Assembly: GCA_030746775.1 (NCBI GenBank)
Contig: JASLLZ010000001.1
Span: 40,175-104,174 of the forward strand
Length of the DNA stretch: 64,000 nucleotides
Direction of reading: 5' to 3'
Origin: Rhodospirillales bacterium
GTDB lineage: Bacteria > Pseudomonadota > Alphaproteobacteria > Rhodospirillales > JASLLZ01
Shown: positions 26,890 to 35,226 of the stretch, in pieces
Layout: every line of letters starts with the position of its first letter
Numbering within the stretch: the stretch's first letter is position 1
Program-made: the position numbers and the translations under genes
The notes under the pieces: model-generated
Databases searched by the model: none
Seen by the model: only the letters and a program-made list of their open reading frames with translations
Told to the model about the DNA's origin: nothing

Positions 26890-27654
26890 TTATCCTAGGG
26901 ACGTGCCGGCGTCCACGTTCAGGCATTCGCCGGTCGTCAGCGCCGCGCCTTCGACCAGCCAAAGGACGTGTTCGGCGATGTCGTCGGGCGTGGCGACGCG
27001 GCCAAGCCTTGATCTCTCTTCGGCATCCTGGATGATCTCTTCATAGCGCTCTGGACCGACGCCATCGAGGACCCAGCGGCCCTTGATGTACTCGGGACAG
27101 ACGGCGTTGACCCGGATCTTGGGCGCCAGGGTCCGTGCCAGCGACCTGGTCATTGTGTTAAGAGCCCCCTTGGACGCCGCGTAGGCGATGCAACTGCCGT
27201 CGCCTATGACACCCGACATCGACGATATGTTGACGATCGCGCCCTCGCCCCGGGCCTTCATGTGGGGTGCGGCGGCGCGGCTCATCTGAAACGGACCGGT
27301 CACGTTGACGGCGAAGATGCGCTGAAAATCATCCCCATCCAGTCCGCCAAGATCGGCGTGATCGACGAACTTGGTGGTGCCGGCGGAGTTGATCAGAACG
27401 TCGATGCGGCCCCAGCGTTCAACCGCGGTTCGAACCATGCGGACGCAGTCCTCGTCGCTGGCGACGTCGCCCCGGCAGGCGAGGGACTGGACACCGAGCT
27501 CCTCGCACTCGGCCACCACCGCGTCCGCTTGCGTCTGGCTGCGCCAGTAGCCGATCAGCACGTTACACTTCCTGGCGGCCAGCGCCCTGGCGCTTGCCCG
27601 GCCGACACCGGTGGCTGCCCCGGTGACGATCGCAACCGCGCCTTGAAGGTTCAT
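26890..27654 (-). CDS. SDR-family oxidoreductase
   Basis: 254-residue short-chain dehydrogenase. Cofactor motif TGAATGVGRASARAL, NSAG motif, catalytic Ser in NISSMSGVIG and Tyr-Lys in YAASKGALN. The final residues LNVDAGTSLG are typical. Converges with the AcnX small subunit and follows the D-threonine aldolase-like gene by 15 bases on the same strand, so both are probably one transcript. Substrate unknown. Confidence 0.9.
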   Translation of the reverse strand: MNLQGAVAIVTGAATGVGRASARALAARKCNVLIGYWRSQTQADAVVAECEELGVQSLACRGDVASDEDCVRMVRTAVERWGRIDVLINSAGTTKFVDHADLGGLDGDDFQRIFAVNVTGPFQMSRAAAPHMKARGEGAIVNISSMSGVIGDGSCIAYAASKGALNTMTRSLARTLAPKIRVNAVCPEYIKGRWVLDGVGPERYEEIIQDAEERSRLGRVATPDDIAEHVLWLVEGAALTTGECLNVDAGTSLG

Positions 27655-27669
27655 GATATCCCCCCTCGT

Positions 27670-28794
27670 TTAGTTGCCGGGGCCGCGGCTGCTCATCGGC
27701 CACACCGTTTCGACCCGGCCGTCGCGGACGCCGAGATAGTGGTCATAGAGGTTCGCGGTCGTGTTGCAATGGGCGGGGACGAGGAAGAACCTGTCGCCAA
27801 CCCGAATGTCGAGGTTGGTGTCGTGAAGGATCAGCCGGCCGTGTCCGTCGGACGCCTTTTCGTACTCCAGGCCCGGGTTGGCGCGCACCGTCGGCAGGCC
27901 ACTGTCCAAGGAAACCGCACGGTTGCTGGCGTCGGTCAGGACCCGCCTTGGGGCCGGGCGGCTCACCACCTGGGTGTAGACGAACAGACTTTGCTCGAAA
28001 TCCACGAACGGGCCGCCGTCCTCGGCTTGGTTATCGGTGTAATCGGTGTCCATGAACACGTAGGTGCCAACCTGAAGCTCGGTAAAGACGCCGCTTTCCA
28101 TCTCAAAGCGGTAGGACGCCGTGCCGGCGCCCGTCACCGTTTCCGCAACCAGGCCGTCCCGTTCGAGGACATCCAAGGTGTGCCGCACCTTCGCGGCCGA
28201 ACCTTCGATAAGTTTCCGACGCTCGGCGAATTTCCGGACATGCTGGACTGGGCCGTGATAGGCCTGAAGACCGCCAAAGCGCAGTCCCGGCGCCTCGGTG
28301 ATCGCCCGCGCCAAGGGGAGGGCAGGCTCGCCTGGCTCGACACCACAGCGATCGGTGCCGACGTTGATTTCGACCACGATCCGCAACTCGACACCAAGCT
28401 CCTGGGCCACGTCGCCGAGGGTTGTGACGGCATCGAGGGTATCGACGCAAACACCGATCCGTGCCTGACGCGCCAGGGACGCCAAGCGCACAACCTTGCG
28501 CCGGTCGACGACCTCGTTGCTGACGAACACGTCGGTCACGCCTCCGTCGACCATGGCCTCCGCCTCGCTGACGTTCTGACAGCACACCCCGACGGCGCCC
28601 AAGGCCTCCTGGCGCCGCGCGATATCGGCGGATTTGTGGGTCTTGACGTGGGGGCGAAGGTCGGTGCCCGAGCCGGCAACTTCATCGGCCATGCGCCGCA
28701 GATTGCGCTCAAACGGATCGAGTTCGATGATCAGTGCCGGGGTGTCAACGTCTTCGAGGGGAAGTCCGATTTCCGCGGGCGGCGGGATGGTCAT
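27670..28794 (-). CDS. D-threonine aldolase / D-3-hydroxyaspartate aldolase-like PLP enzyme (DSD1 family)
   Basis: 374-residue fold-type III PLP enzyme. N-terminal VDTPALIIELDPFERN and the Schiff-base Lys in LRPHVKTHKS are diagnostic. The divalent-metal motif HxC is in PAHCNTTANLYD near the C-terminus. The family includes D-threonine aldolase, 3-hydroxyaspartate aldolase (making glycine and glyoxylate) and D-threo-3-hydroxyaspartate dehydratase; sequence alone does not separate them. Two-hydroxyacid dehydrogenases nearby could reduce a glyoxylate-like product. Confidence 0.87.
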   Translation of the reverse strand: MTIPPPAEIGLPLEDVDTPALIIELDPFERNLRRMADEVAGSGTDLRPHVKTHKSADIARRQEALGAVGVCCQNVSEAEAMVDGGVTDVFVSNEVVDRRKVVRLASLARQARIGVCVDTLDAVTTLGDVAQELGVELRIVVEINVGTDRCGVEPGEPALPLARAITEAPGLRFGGLQAYHGPVQHVRKFAERRKLIEGSAAKVRHTLDVLERDGLVAETVTGAGTASYRFEMESGVFTELQVGTYVFMDTDYTDNQAEDGGPFVDFEQSLFVYTQVVSRPAPRRVLTDASNRAVSLDSGLPTVRANPGLEYEKASDGHGRLILHDTNLDIRVGDRFFLVPAHCNTTANLYDHYLGVRDGRVETVWPMSSRGPGN

Positions 28795-28820
28795 GGCCAG
28801 GATTCCTCAGCGCCACCCGC

Positions 28821-29399
28821 CTAGCGGGATTCGGTCCAGCTTTCGGAGAACGCCAGGGCGCAGGTGCTAAAGGGTCTTTCTTCGCGCTCTCGCGGCCAGG
28901 GCCGGCCCGTTGCCTCGATCCCGTTCAGTGTCGGCCGCGCGCCAAGGGCGGGGATCAGGACCGTACAGACCCCATAGGGCTTGTCCGGCTCGGCGCCCGC
29001 CTGGGTGTGGATGAGCAGCGGATCGCCGATGTCGTACCAGGTCAGGGTCATCTCGTCGTCCCTGGCCTTGATGCGCTCGGTCCAGAAATAGCGCGGATCG
29101 CCTGTTTTGGTGAAACGGGCGTCGATGACGGGGATCGCGGTGTCGGCCGTCTCGGCGTTGAGCATTCCCTGAACGGTGGTTTGGAGCCAACGCGCCATGG
29201 CGATGTTGTCGGCGTAAATGCGCCACCGGTTTTCCGTCAGTTCGCTCTTGACGTAAAGCACGTGGCCGGGCCCAGCCGGGCTAAAGAGGACACGCCAGAA
29301 GCTGGCATTAGTGGTGTAATCATCGTCGTCGGTCTCGCTGAGGCGGATGAACGGGTTCTCGCCGGTCAGGACGACACGATTGGGGTCGGCGGTGCTCAT
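28821..29399 (-). CDS. Conserved-looking protein of unknown function
   Basis: 192 residues from ATG 29399, which has GGAGGA nine bases upstream. No family is recognised. The protein is soluble, rich in Trp and Asp (DDDDYTTNASFWRVL, WRIYADNIAMARWLQ, RYFWTERIKARDDE) and looks beta-rich. It is 26 bases upstream of the D-threonine aldolase-like gene on the same strand and divergent from two 2-hydroxyacid dehydrogenases, so a role in the same pathway is likely. Confidence 0.65.
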   Translation of the reverse strand: MSTADPNRVVLTGENPFIRLSETDDDDYTTNASFWRVLFSPAGPGHVLYVKSELTENRWRIYADNIAMARWLQTTVQGMLNAETADTAIPVIDARFTKTGDPRYFWTERIKARDDEMTLTWYDIGDPLLIHTQAGAEPDKPYGVCTVLIPALGARPTLNGIEATGRPWPREREERPFSTCALAFSESWTESR

Positions 29400-29530
29400 G
29401 GTGGTTCCTCCGGACTTGTTGCCGAAGCCGGATCGTAGACGAGAATGGGACGCCATGATAGCTTGCCGGCCCAACGACGGCGCCGTGACAGGCAAGTTCG
29501 GGCGCGCCAAGACGCCCCAAGGGAGAGGCC

Positions 29531-30490
29531 ATGAAACCCGAAGTCCTGATGATCATCGCCAAAACCAATCCGGTTCAGCTTGAACCAGCGGTCGAGGCCG
29601 AATACACGGTCCACAAGCTGGCCCAGACCGACATGGCCGACTGCTTATCGCACATCGGCGAATACAAGGACCGTGTGCGCGCCTTGGTTACCCAAACCGC
29701 GCCCGGCGCCGATGCCACGCTGATCGGGGCGCTTTCGAAGCTGGAGGTCATCGTCTGTTCGGGCGCCCACGTCGACGCCATCGACCTGGCCGCCGCCGCG
29801 GCGCGCGGCATCCCGGTCACCAATACGCCGGGTATTTCCTATGACGACGTCGGCGACTACGTCATGGCCCAGATCCTGGCCACGTCGCGGCGCTTCTCCG
29901 AGGCCGACCGCTTCGTGCGTTCGGGGCGCTGGCACCATGAGGCGATGGGATTCGGCCACCGCGTCAACAACAGAAAACTGGGTATCGTCGGTCTTGGCCC
30001 CATCGGTCGCGTCGTCGCCAAGCGCGGCCGATGCTTCGACATGGAGGTTTGCTACACCGACATCAAGAAAATGGCCGACGTACCCTACCGCTACTTCGAC
30101 GATGTGGTGGCGATGGCGCGCGAGGTCGATTTCATGGCCGTTACCTGCAAGAGCGGGGCGGAAACCCATCACATCATCGGCTGGCCGGTATTCGAGGCCC
30201 TCGGGCCGACCGGCGTCTTCGTCAACATCTCGCGCGCTGTGGTCGATGACGCGGCGCTGATCAAGGCGCTCGGCGAGGGCGTCATCCGCGGCGCCGGCAT
30301 CGATGTATTCGAGACCTCGCCCCATGTGCCCGAGGAGCTCTTGCGTCTCGACAACGTGGTCCTGTCGCCTCACGTCGCCGGCAACACCGAAGAAGTGACC
30401 CAGGCCCAGAGCGATCTGGTGATGGCCAACCTCAGCGCCCATTTCGCCGGCCAGCCGTTGCTCAACCCGGTGGAGCCGGGGGCCCACTAG
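29531..30490 (+). CDS. D-isomer-specific 2-hydroxyacid dehydrogenase (copy 2)
   Basis: 319 residues. Rossmann motif LGIVGLGPIGRVVAKR; the strand after it reads VCYTDIKK, where an Asp favours NAD(H). Catalytic Arg in NISRAVVDD, Glu in DVFETSPHVPEE, His in LSPHVAGN. It ends at TAG 30490 and copy 3 begins at the very next base, so the two form one transcript. A good GGGAGAGG Shine-Dalgarno precedes ATG 29531. Confidence 0.9.
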   Translation: MKPEVLMIIAKTNPVQLEPAVEAEYTVHKLAQTDMADCLSHIGEYKDRVRALVTQTAPGADATLIGALSKLEVIVCSGAHVDAIDLAAAAARGIPVTNTPGISYDDVGDYVMAQILATSRRFSEADRFVRSGRWHHEAMGFGHRVNNRKLGIVGLGPIGRVVAKRGRCFDMEVCYTDIKKMADVPYRYFDDVVAMAREVDFMAVTCKSGAETHHIIGWPVFEALGPTGVFVNISRAVVDDAALIKALGEGVIRGAGIDVFETSPHVPEELLRLDNVVLSPHVAGNTEEVTQAQSDLVMANLSAHFAGQPLLNPVEPGAH

Positions 30491-31423
30491 ATGAAGCCCG
30501 AAGTGTTGCTGGTCTGTGAAGACCCGCCCCAGATGCTGCCGGCGCTGGAAGAGCATTTCACGGTTCATGTGCAGTTGGACGCCCACGAGACCGACGTGCT
30601 CCCCGCCGCCACGAACGTTCGCGCCTTGATAACGGGAACCTTGGTTGGGGCCGACAAACGACTCATCGATTCCCTCGCCAAGATAGAGATTGTCGCCTGC
30701 ACCGGCGGCCATGTGGACCGCATCGATGTGGCGGCGATCCAGGCGCGCGGCATCCCCTTGACCAACGCGCCCGGCATTTCAGCCCCCGATGTCGCCGAAC
30801 TGGGAGTAGCGCTTATTCTCGGCGTATCGCGGCGCTTGGTCGAGAGCCACTGCTTCGTCCGCGACGGCCGCTGGCCGGACGGTGAAATAGGCTTCGGACG
30901 CCGCGTCGGTGGCAAGAAAGTGGGCATCCTCGGCCTCGGCGCCATCGGGCGTATAGCGGCGCGCCTCCTTGGCGCCTTCGACATGGATATCTGTTATTCG
31001 GGCCCCAGGCGAAAGGACGACGCGCCCTATCCCTTCTTCGACGATCTGGTGGAAATGGCGCACCACGTGGATTTCCTGTTGCTTAGCTGTCCCGAGGCGC
31101 CGGAGACGCGCAATTTGGTCGACGCCGCGGTGCTCAAGGCGTTGGGGCCGGAAGGCATTTTGATCAACGTGGCGCGCGGTCACGTCGTCGACGAGACGGC
31201 GCTCATCGAGGCGCTTGCCGCCGGAGTCATCGCGGGCGCCGGGCTTGATGTTTTTGAGGACGAGCCCCACGTGCCCGAGGCCTTGATTGCGATGGATAAC
31301 GTCATCCTCCAGGCCCATGTCGGCGCCTTTACCAACGAGGCGAAACTGGAGATGGTGGACGTTACAATGAACAACCTGCTCAACCACTTCGCGGGCCAGC
31401 CCCTGCTGTCACCGGTCGGGTAA
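30491..31423 (+). CDS. D-isomer-specific 2-hydroxyacid dehydrogenase (copy 3)
   Basis: 310 residues. Rossmann motif VGILGLGAIGRIAARL; the strand after it reads CYSGPRRKD, an SxxRR pattern that usually marks NADP(H) preference, unlike copy 2. Catalytic Arg in NVARGHVVDE, Glu in DVFEDEPHVPEA, His in LQAHVGAFT. Closest in style to glyoxylate/hydroxypyruvate reductases. Followed 17 bases later by the two-domain cyclase with AAAGGAGG. Confidence 0.9.
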   Translation: MKPEVLLVCEDPPQMLPALEEHFTVHVQLDAHETDVLPAATNVRALITGTLVGADKRLIDSLAKIEIVACTGGHVDRIDVAAIQARGIPLTNAPGISAPDVAELGVALILGVSRRLVESHCFVRDGRWPDGEIGFGRRVGGKKVGILGLGAIGRIAARLLGAFDMDICYSGPRRKDDAPYPFFDDLVEMAHHVDFLLLSCPEAPETRNLVDAAVLKALGPEGILINVARGHVVDETALIEALAAGVIAGAGLDVFEDEPHVPEALIAMDNVILQAHVGAFTNEAKLEMVDVTMNNLLNHFAGQPLLSPVG

Positions 31424-31440
31424 ACCCAAAGGAGGAAACC

Positions 31441-32790
31441 GTGACCATGGACGTCGTCGATCTCAGCTTTCCGATTCATGAAGACATGCCGCACGACGAT
31501 CTGGGACCCAAGTTCTGGACCCGGCTCGGCCATGCCTATACGCGCCAGATTTACCAAAATACCCAGTCGCGCGCCGGGCGCGTCTTCTTCATGACCGATC
31601 ACACCGGCACTCACCTGGACGGGCCCTTGCGCTTCGATCCCCGGGGCATGGCGGTCGAGGAATTGGCCCTCGAAGACGTGATCCTGCCGGCCCGCGTCTT
31701 CGATCTGCGCCACGTTGGGCGGGGCGGCGAGATCGGTCCCGACGAGTTGGAGGCCGCCGGCGTCAAAGTGGCGGGGCGCGAGGCGGCGGTGCTTTGGACC
31801 GGCCACGACCTGCATTATGACAGCCCCGATTACTTCTGGCATCGGCCGCGGCTGTCAGCGGGCGGCGCGGAGTGGCTGGTCGCCCGGGGAGCGCCGATGG
31901 TGGCCGCCGACTTCCCCGGCATCGGCGCGCCCAACGACGACCGCTACGAGGTCAAGCGCATCTTGCACCGGGGCGGCGCGCTGACCGTCGAACAACTGTG
32001 CAACCTGGACAAGGTGGAGGGCCGGGAGTGGACCTTGGCGGCGGCGCCCTTGCGCATTCGGGGCGGCACCGGCTCGCCCTTGCGCGCCGCGGCCCTGGTC
32101 GGTCCACCGCCGGCACGCCTCATCGATCTGACCTTGGACATCTACAAGGAAATGCCGTCCCTCGGCGCGGTCCCCACCTATTGGTCGCGCGCCACCCATG
32201 CCATCACCGAGTTCTTTTACAAGGGTGAGCTTTCCTATCAGACCACCGCCCTTTTTCTCAGCGAGCACGCGGGCACCCATTTCGACGTGCCCTACCATTT
32301 CGACCCCGCCGGGCGCGCCATGGAGGACTTCGCGCTGTCCGAGCTTGTGGTGCCGGCCCGGGTTCTGGACCTCACCCATAAGCGGCCCCTTGAGGCGATC
32401 GGCGCCGACGACCTGGAAAAGGCCTTGGCCAAGAGCGGAACGACGATCGGGCCGGGCGACGGCGCGGTGGTGTGGACCGGTCATTCCAGCAATTACTACA
32501 CGCGCGACGACTACACCACCCATCGCCCGTTCATCAGCATCGACGGGGCCGAGTGGCTGGTGGCGAAAAACCCGGCCGTCGTGATTACCGACCTCATCGG
32601 TTTGGACCCGCCGGACGACCTGACCTCGCCCATCCACAATGCCTTGCTGGGCAACGGGCTGTGCATGCTTCAGGTGCTGACCAACCTTGGCCAGCTGGTG
32701 GAAGGCAAGTGGCGCATCGCCATCCTTCCCTTGAACCTGACCGGCGGCACCGGCGCCCCGTTGCGCGCCTTCGCCTTGCCCGAGGGCTGA
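31441..32790 (+). CDS. Two-domain cyclase-family (kynurenine formamidase-like) hydrolase
   Basis: 449-residue protein made of two consecutive cyclase domains, each about 220 residues. The metal motif HxGTHxD appears twice: FMTDHTGTHLDGP (about residue 61) and LSEHAGTHFDVP (about 279). Repeated elsewhere are AVLWTGHDLHY / AVVWTGHSSNYY and GGTGSPLRA / GGTGAPLRA. Single-domain relatives (about 210-260 residues) include kynurenine formamidase and isatin hydrolase, so this one may hydrolyse an amide or lactam. GTG 31441 or ATG 31447 can start it; AAAGGAGG favours the first. M19 dipeptidase follows closely. Confidence 0.88.
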   Translation: MTMDVVDLSFPIHEDMPHDDLGPKFWTRLGHAYTRQIYQNTQSRAGRVFFMTDHTGTHLDGPLRFDPRGMAVEELALEDVILPARVFDLRHVGRGGEIGPDELEAAGVKVAGREAAVLWTGHDLHYDSPDYFWHRPRLSAGGAEWLVARGAPMVAADFPGIGAPNDDRYEVKRILHRGGALTVEQLCNLDKVEGREWTLAAAPLRIRGGTGSPLRAAALVGPPPARLIDLTLDIYKEMPSLGAVPTYWSRATHAITEFFYKGELSYQTTALFLSEHAGTHFDVPYHFDPAGRAMEDFALSELVVPARVLDLTHKRPLEAIGADDLEKALAKSGTTIGPGDGAVVWTGHSSNYYTRDDYTTHRPFISIDGAEWLVAKNPAVVITDLIGLDPPDDLTSPIHNALLGNGLCMLQVLTNLGQLVEGKWRIAILPLNLTGGTGAPLRAFALPEG

Positions 32791-32794
32791 CGGC

Positions 32795-33829
32795 GTGGGT
32801 GCACCGCCGGACGACCCCTACGCCCGCGCCAGGAAAGGCGTCAGCCCCGAGGCGGCAGCGTTGTTCGAGGACGCGCTTGTCTGGGACATGACACTGCCGT
32901 GGGGCACGCCCTGCGCCGAACCCGATGTCACCTTGCCCCGTTTTCAAGCCGCCTCCGTCGACCTGATCTCGCTGACCGTGCAGGACGGGCAGGAGACAGG
33001 CGTCGCCGAAGCGGTTCGCCACATGGCCCGGGTGACCCGCGACATCGCCGAGCGCGCCGATCGGATGGTGCTGTGCCGCACCGCTGACGACATCCTCGCC
33101 GCCAAGGCCGCCGGCAAACTGGCCCTGATCTTCAATCACCAGGAAACCAATCCCCTGGAGGGCCGCGTCGAGATGGTCCAGGCCTATTACGACCTGGGCG
33201 TGCGCCACATACTACTCGCCTACAACAAGAGGAACCGGGCCGGCGACGGCTGCGCCGAGGCGACCGACGCCGGGCTCAGCCGTTTCGGCATCCGTGCCGT
33301 CGAAGAGATGAACCGGGTCGGCATGCTGGTCGATGGCACCCACTGCGGCTACCGCACCTCCATGGAGGCGATCGAGGTCTCGTCGGCGCCTGTCATCTTC
33401 TCGCATTGCGATGCCCATGCGGTATTTCCCCACTACCGCAATATTCGCGACGATCAGATCAAGGCTTGCGCTGCCGCCGGCGGTGTCATCGGTGTCAACG
33501 GCGTCGGCGCCTTCCTGGGCGACGCCGAGGCGAGCACGGAGAGCATGTTTCGGCACATCGACCACATGACACGACTGGTCGGCGCCGAACACGTGGGCAT
33601 CGGCCTCGATTATCTGCGTGATACGGACCGCTTCTGGACGCAAATGAAGCGCACGCCCGAGCTATGGCCCCTCATTGACGGCAAGCCGCACCAGGCAACC
33701 CGGTTCGTTCAGCCCGAGCAGCTAGTGGAACTTACCGATCTGATGCTTGAGCGCGGTTACGCCGCCGCCGACGTGCGTGGCATCCTGGGCGGTAATTTCC
33801 TGCGCCTGGCGCGCCAAGTCTGGAAGTGA
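32795..33829 (+). CDS. Membrane dipeptidase family protein (peptidase M19)
   Basis: 344-residue amidohydrolase of the renal-dipeptidase-like family. Contains FNHQETNPLEG, GMLVDGTHCGYRT, FSHCDAHAVFPH, VGIGLDYL and the C-terminal GYAAADVRGILGGNFLR, the last being very characteristic. The first metal site, normally HxD near the N-terminus, reads differently here (LVWDMTLPWG), so metal binding may be altered. Family members hydrolyse dipeptides, often with a D-residue. GTG 32795 starts four bases after the cyclase stop, so it closes the operon 29531-33829. Confidence 0.87.
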   Translation: MGAPPDDPYARARKGVSPEAAALFEDALVWDMTLPWGTPCAEPDVTLPRFQAASVDLISLTVQDGQETGVAEAVRHMARVTRDIAERADRMVLCRTADDILAAKAAGKLALIFNHQETNPLEGRVEMVQAYYDLGVRHILLAYNKRNRAGDGCAEATDAGLSRFGIRAVEEMNRVGMLVDGTHCGYRTSMEAIEVSSAPVIFSHCDAHAVFPHYRNIRDDQIKACAAAGGVIGVNGVGAFLGDAEASTESMFRHIDHMTRLVGAEHVGIGLDYLRDTDRFWTQMKRTPELWPLIDGKPHQATRFVQPEQLVELTDLMLERGYAAADVRGILGGNFLRLARQVWK

Positions 33830-33988
33830 CGGGCGCCACGGCCCGGCGGCGGATAGCGGCCTCCGACCTTGTCGCCGCGCCGGCGGCGCGCGGTTCAAAC
33901 GGAGCGATAAATTTGCTAGACTCGAATGATCGGTACCGAACAATGTTCCGCGCTCGCGGATACGGGTCCATCATTGGGGGAGACCGAC

Positions 33989-34081
33989 ATGGCCTACAAC
34001 AAACAGCTCACTCTCTGGTTGGTCGGAGCGGCGGGGATTTTCCTGGTCGTTTACATACTCACTGAGCTTATGACCGGCTAA
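33989..34081 (+). CDS. 30-residue single-span membrane peptide
   Basis: ATG 33989 preceded by GGGGGAGA at eight bases opens a 30-codon frame ending at TAA 34079-34081. The product has a short polar N-terminus (MAYNKQ) and one hydrophobic helix LWLVGAAGIFLVVYILTEL. Small proteins of this design often modulate a larger membrane complex. It stands alone between the M19 and PPK2 genes, 130 bases before the latter. No family recognised. Confidence 0.55.
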   Translation: MAYNKQLTLWLVGAAGIFLVVYILTELMTG

Positions 34082-34211
34082 ACGGCCACAGCTCGATACC
34101 GCAAGGGTTTGAACGCGCCGCCGATGGCCCCGGCGGGCGCCAAGTGCTAATCTTCATGCGTTGCCGTGAGACGGCCCCGTTCCCCGGGGCGCCAGAAGGG
34201 GTGAGCAAACG

Positions 34212-35147
34212 ATGACGGATAATGCACGGGGCGGCACCGGCAAGGCTACTGACGCGGCGCCCCCGGCGACACCGGAACGGGAGCGCCGAAGGGTCGCCCG
34301 GCCCGAATTCAATGTTTCCGAAGCGAGCCCGGACCGAGGCGTTTCGGGTTGGAACGCCGACGGCGCCTATCCCTATTCCGAGAAGATGAAGCGCAAGGTC
34401 TATGAGCGCCACAAGAACGATTTGCAGATCGAACTGTTGAAGGTCCAGCGCTGGGTCAAGGAAACGGGAGAGAAGATCATCATGATCTTCGAGGGCCGGG
34501 ACGCGGCCGGCAAGGGCGGCACCATCAAGAGGTTCATGGAACACATGAATCCGCGTGGCGCCAGGGTTGTCGCCCTGGAGAAACCGACCGATCAGGAGCG
34601 CGGTCAGTGGTACTTCCAGCGCTATGTCCGCCACCTGCCGACGCGCGGCGAAATGGTCCTCTTTGACCGCTCTTGGTATAACCGCGCCGGCGTCGAGCGG
34701 GTCATGGGGTTTTGCACCAAGAACGAATACGAAGTGTTCATGCGCCAGGCGCCGGAGTTCGAACGCATGCTGATCAAGTCCGGCAACCGGCTGTTCAAGT
34801 ACTGGTTTTCGGTCAGCCGCGGAGAACAGTCGCGCCGCTTTCAGTCGCGGCGCGTCGATCCCCTGAAACAATGGAAGTTGAGCCCCGTGGATATCCAGTC
34901 CCTGGGCAAGTGGGACGACTATACGGATGCCAAGGAGTTGATATTTCGCCACACCGATACGGTGGAGGCGCCGTGGACGGTGATCAAGTCGGACGACAAA
35001 AAACGCGCTCGCCTCAATTGCATGCGACATTTCCTGCACGGTCTTCCCTATCCCGACAAGAACCGCAAGGTCGTCACCTCGCCCAATTCTTTGATCGTCG
35101 GTCCTGCTTCCGCCGTTTTCGAGGCGGACGAGGCGGTGCGCCGCTGA
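34212..35147 (+). CDS. ppk2: Polyphosphate kinase 2
   Basis: 311-residue PPK2-family kinase that transfers phosphate between polyphosphate and nucleotides. Walker A GRDAAGKGGTIK (about residues 97-108) and the Walker B/lid DRSWYNRAGVERVMGF are complete. The first 55 residues form a low-complexity extension before the kinase core. Single-domain PPK2 enzymes act on nucleoside mono- or diphosphates depending on subclass; the subclass is not clear. It precedes a cyclase-like gene by 79 bases in the same direction and is near a polyphosphate-binding CHAD protein. Confidence 0.94.
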   Translation: MTDNARGGTGKATDAAPPATPERERRRVARPEFNVSEASPDRGVSGWNADGAYPYSEKMKRKVYERHKNDLQIELLKVQRWVKETGEKIIMIFEGRDAAGKGGTIKRFMEHMNPRGARVVALEKPTDQERGQWYFQRYVRHLPTRGEMVLFDRSWYNRAGVERVMGFCTKNEYEVFMRQAPEFERMLIKSGNRLFKYWFSVSRGEQSRRFQSRRVDPLKQWKLSPVDIQSLGKWDDYTDAKELIFRHTDTVEAPWTVIKSDDKKRARLNCMRHFLHGLPYPDKNRKVVTSPNSLIVGPASAVFEADEAVRR

Positions 35148-35226
35148 TCGTCGCGTCTGGTTATAGGGCGCCGCCGTGCTATCATGGCCGGGCGTCGGGT
35201 AGATTTCGACAGAGTGTGGAGTACAG

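Noticed and set aside
20826-33829. The beta-hydroxyaspartate cycle (bhcABCD) as the explanation of the catabolic region.
   Set aside because: A D-threonine aldolase-like enzyme is present, but the aspartate-glyoxylate aminotransferase and beta-hydroxyaspartate dehydratase are not, and the imine reductase of that cycle belongs to another family than the aspartate dehydrogenase here.
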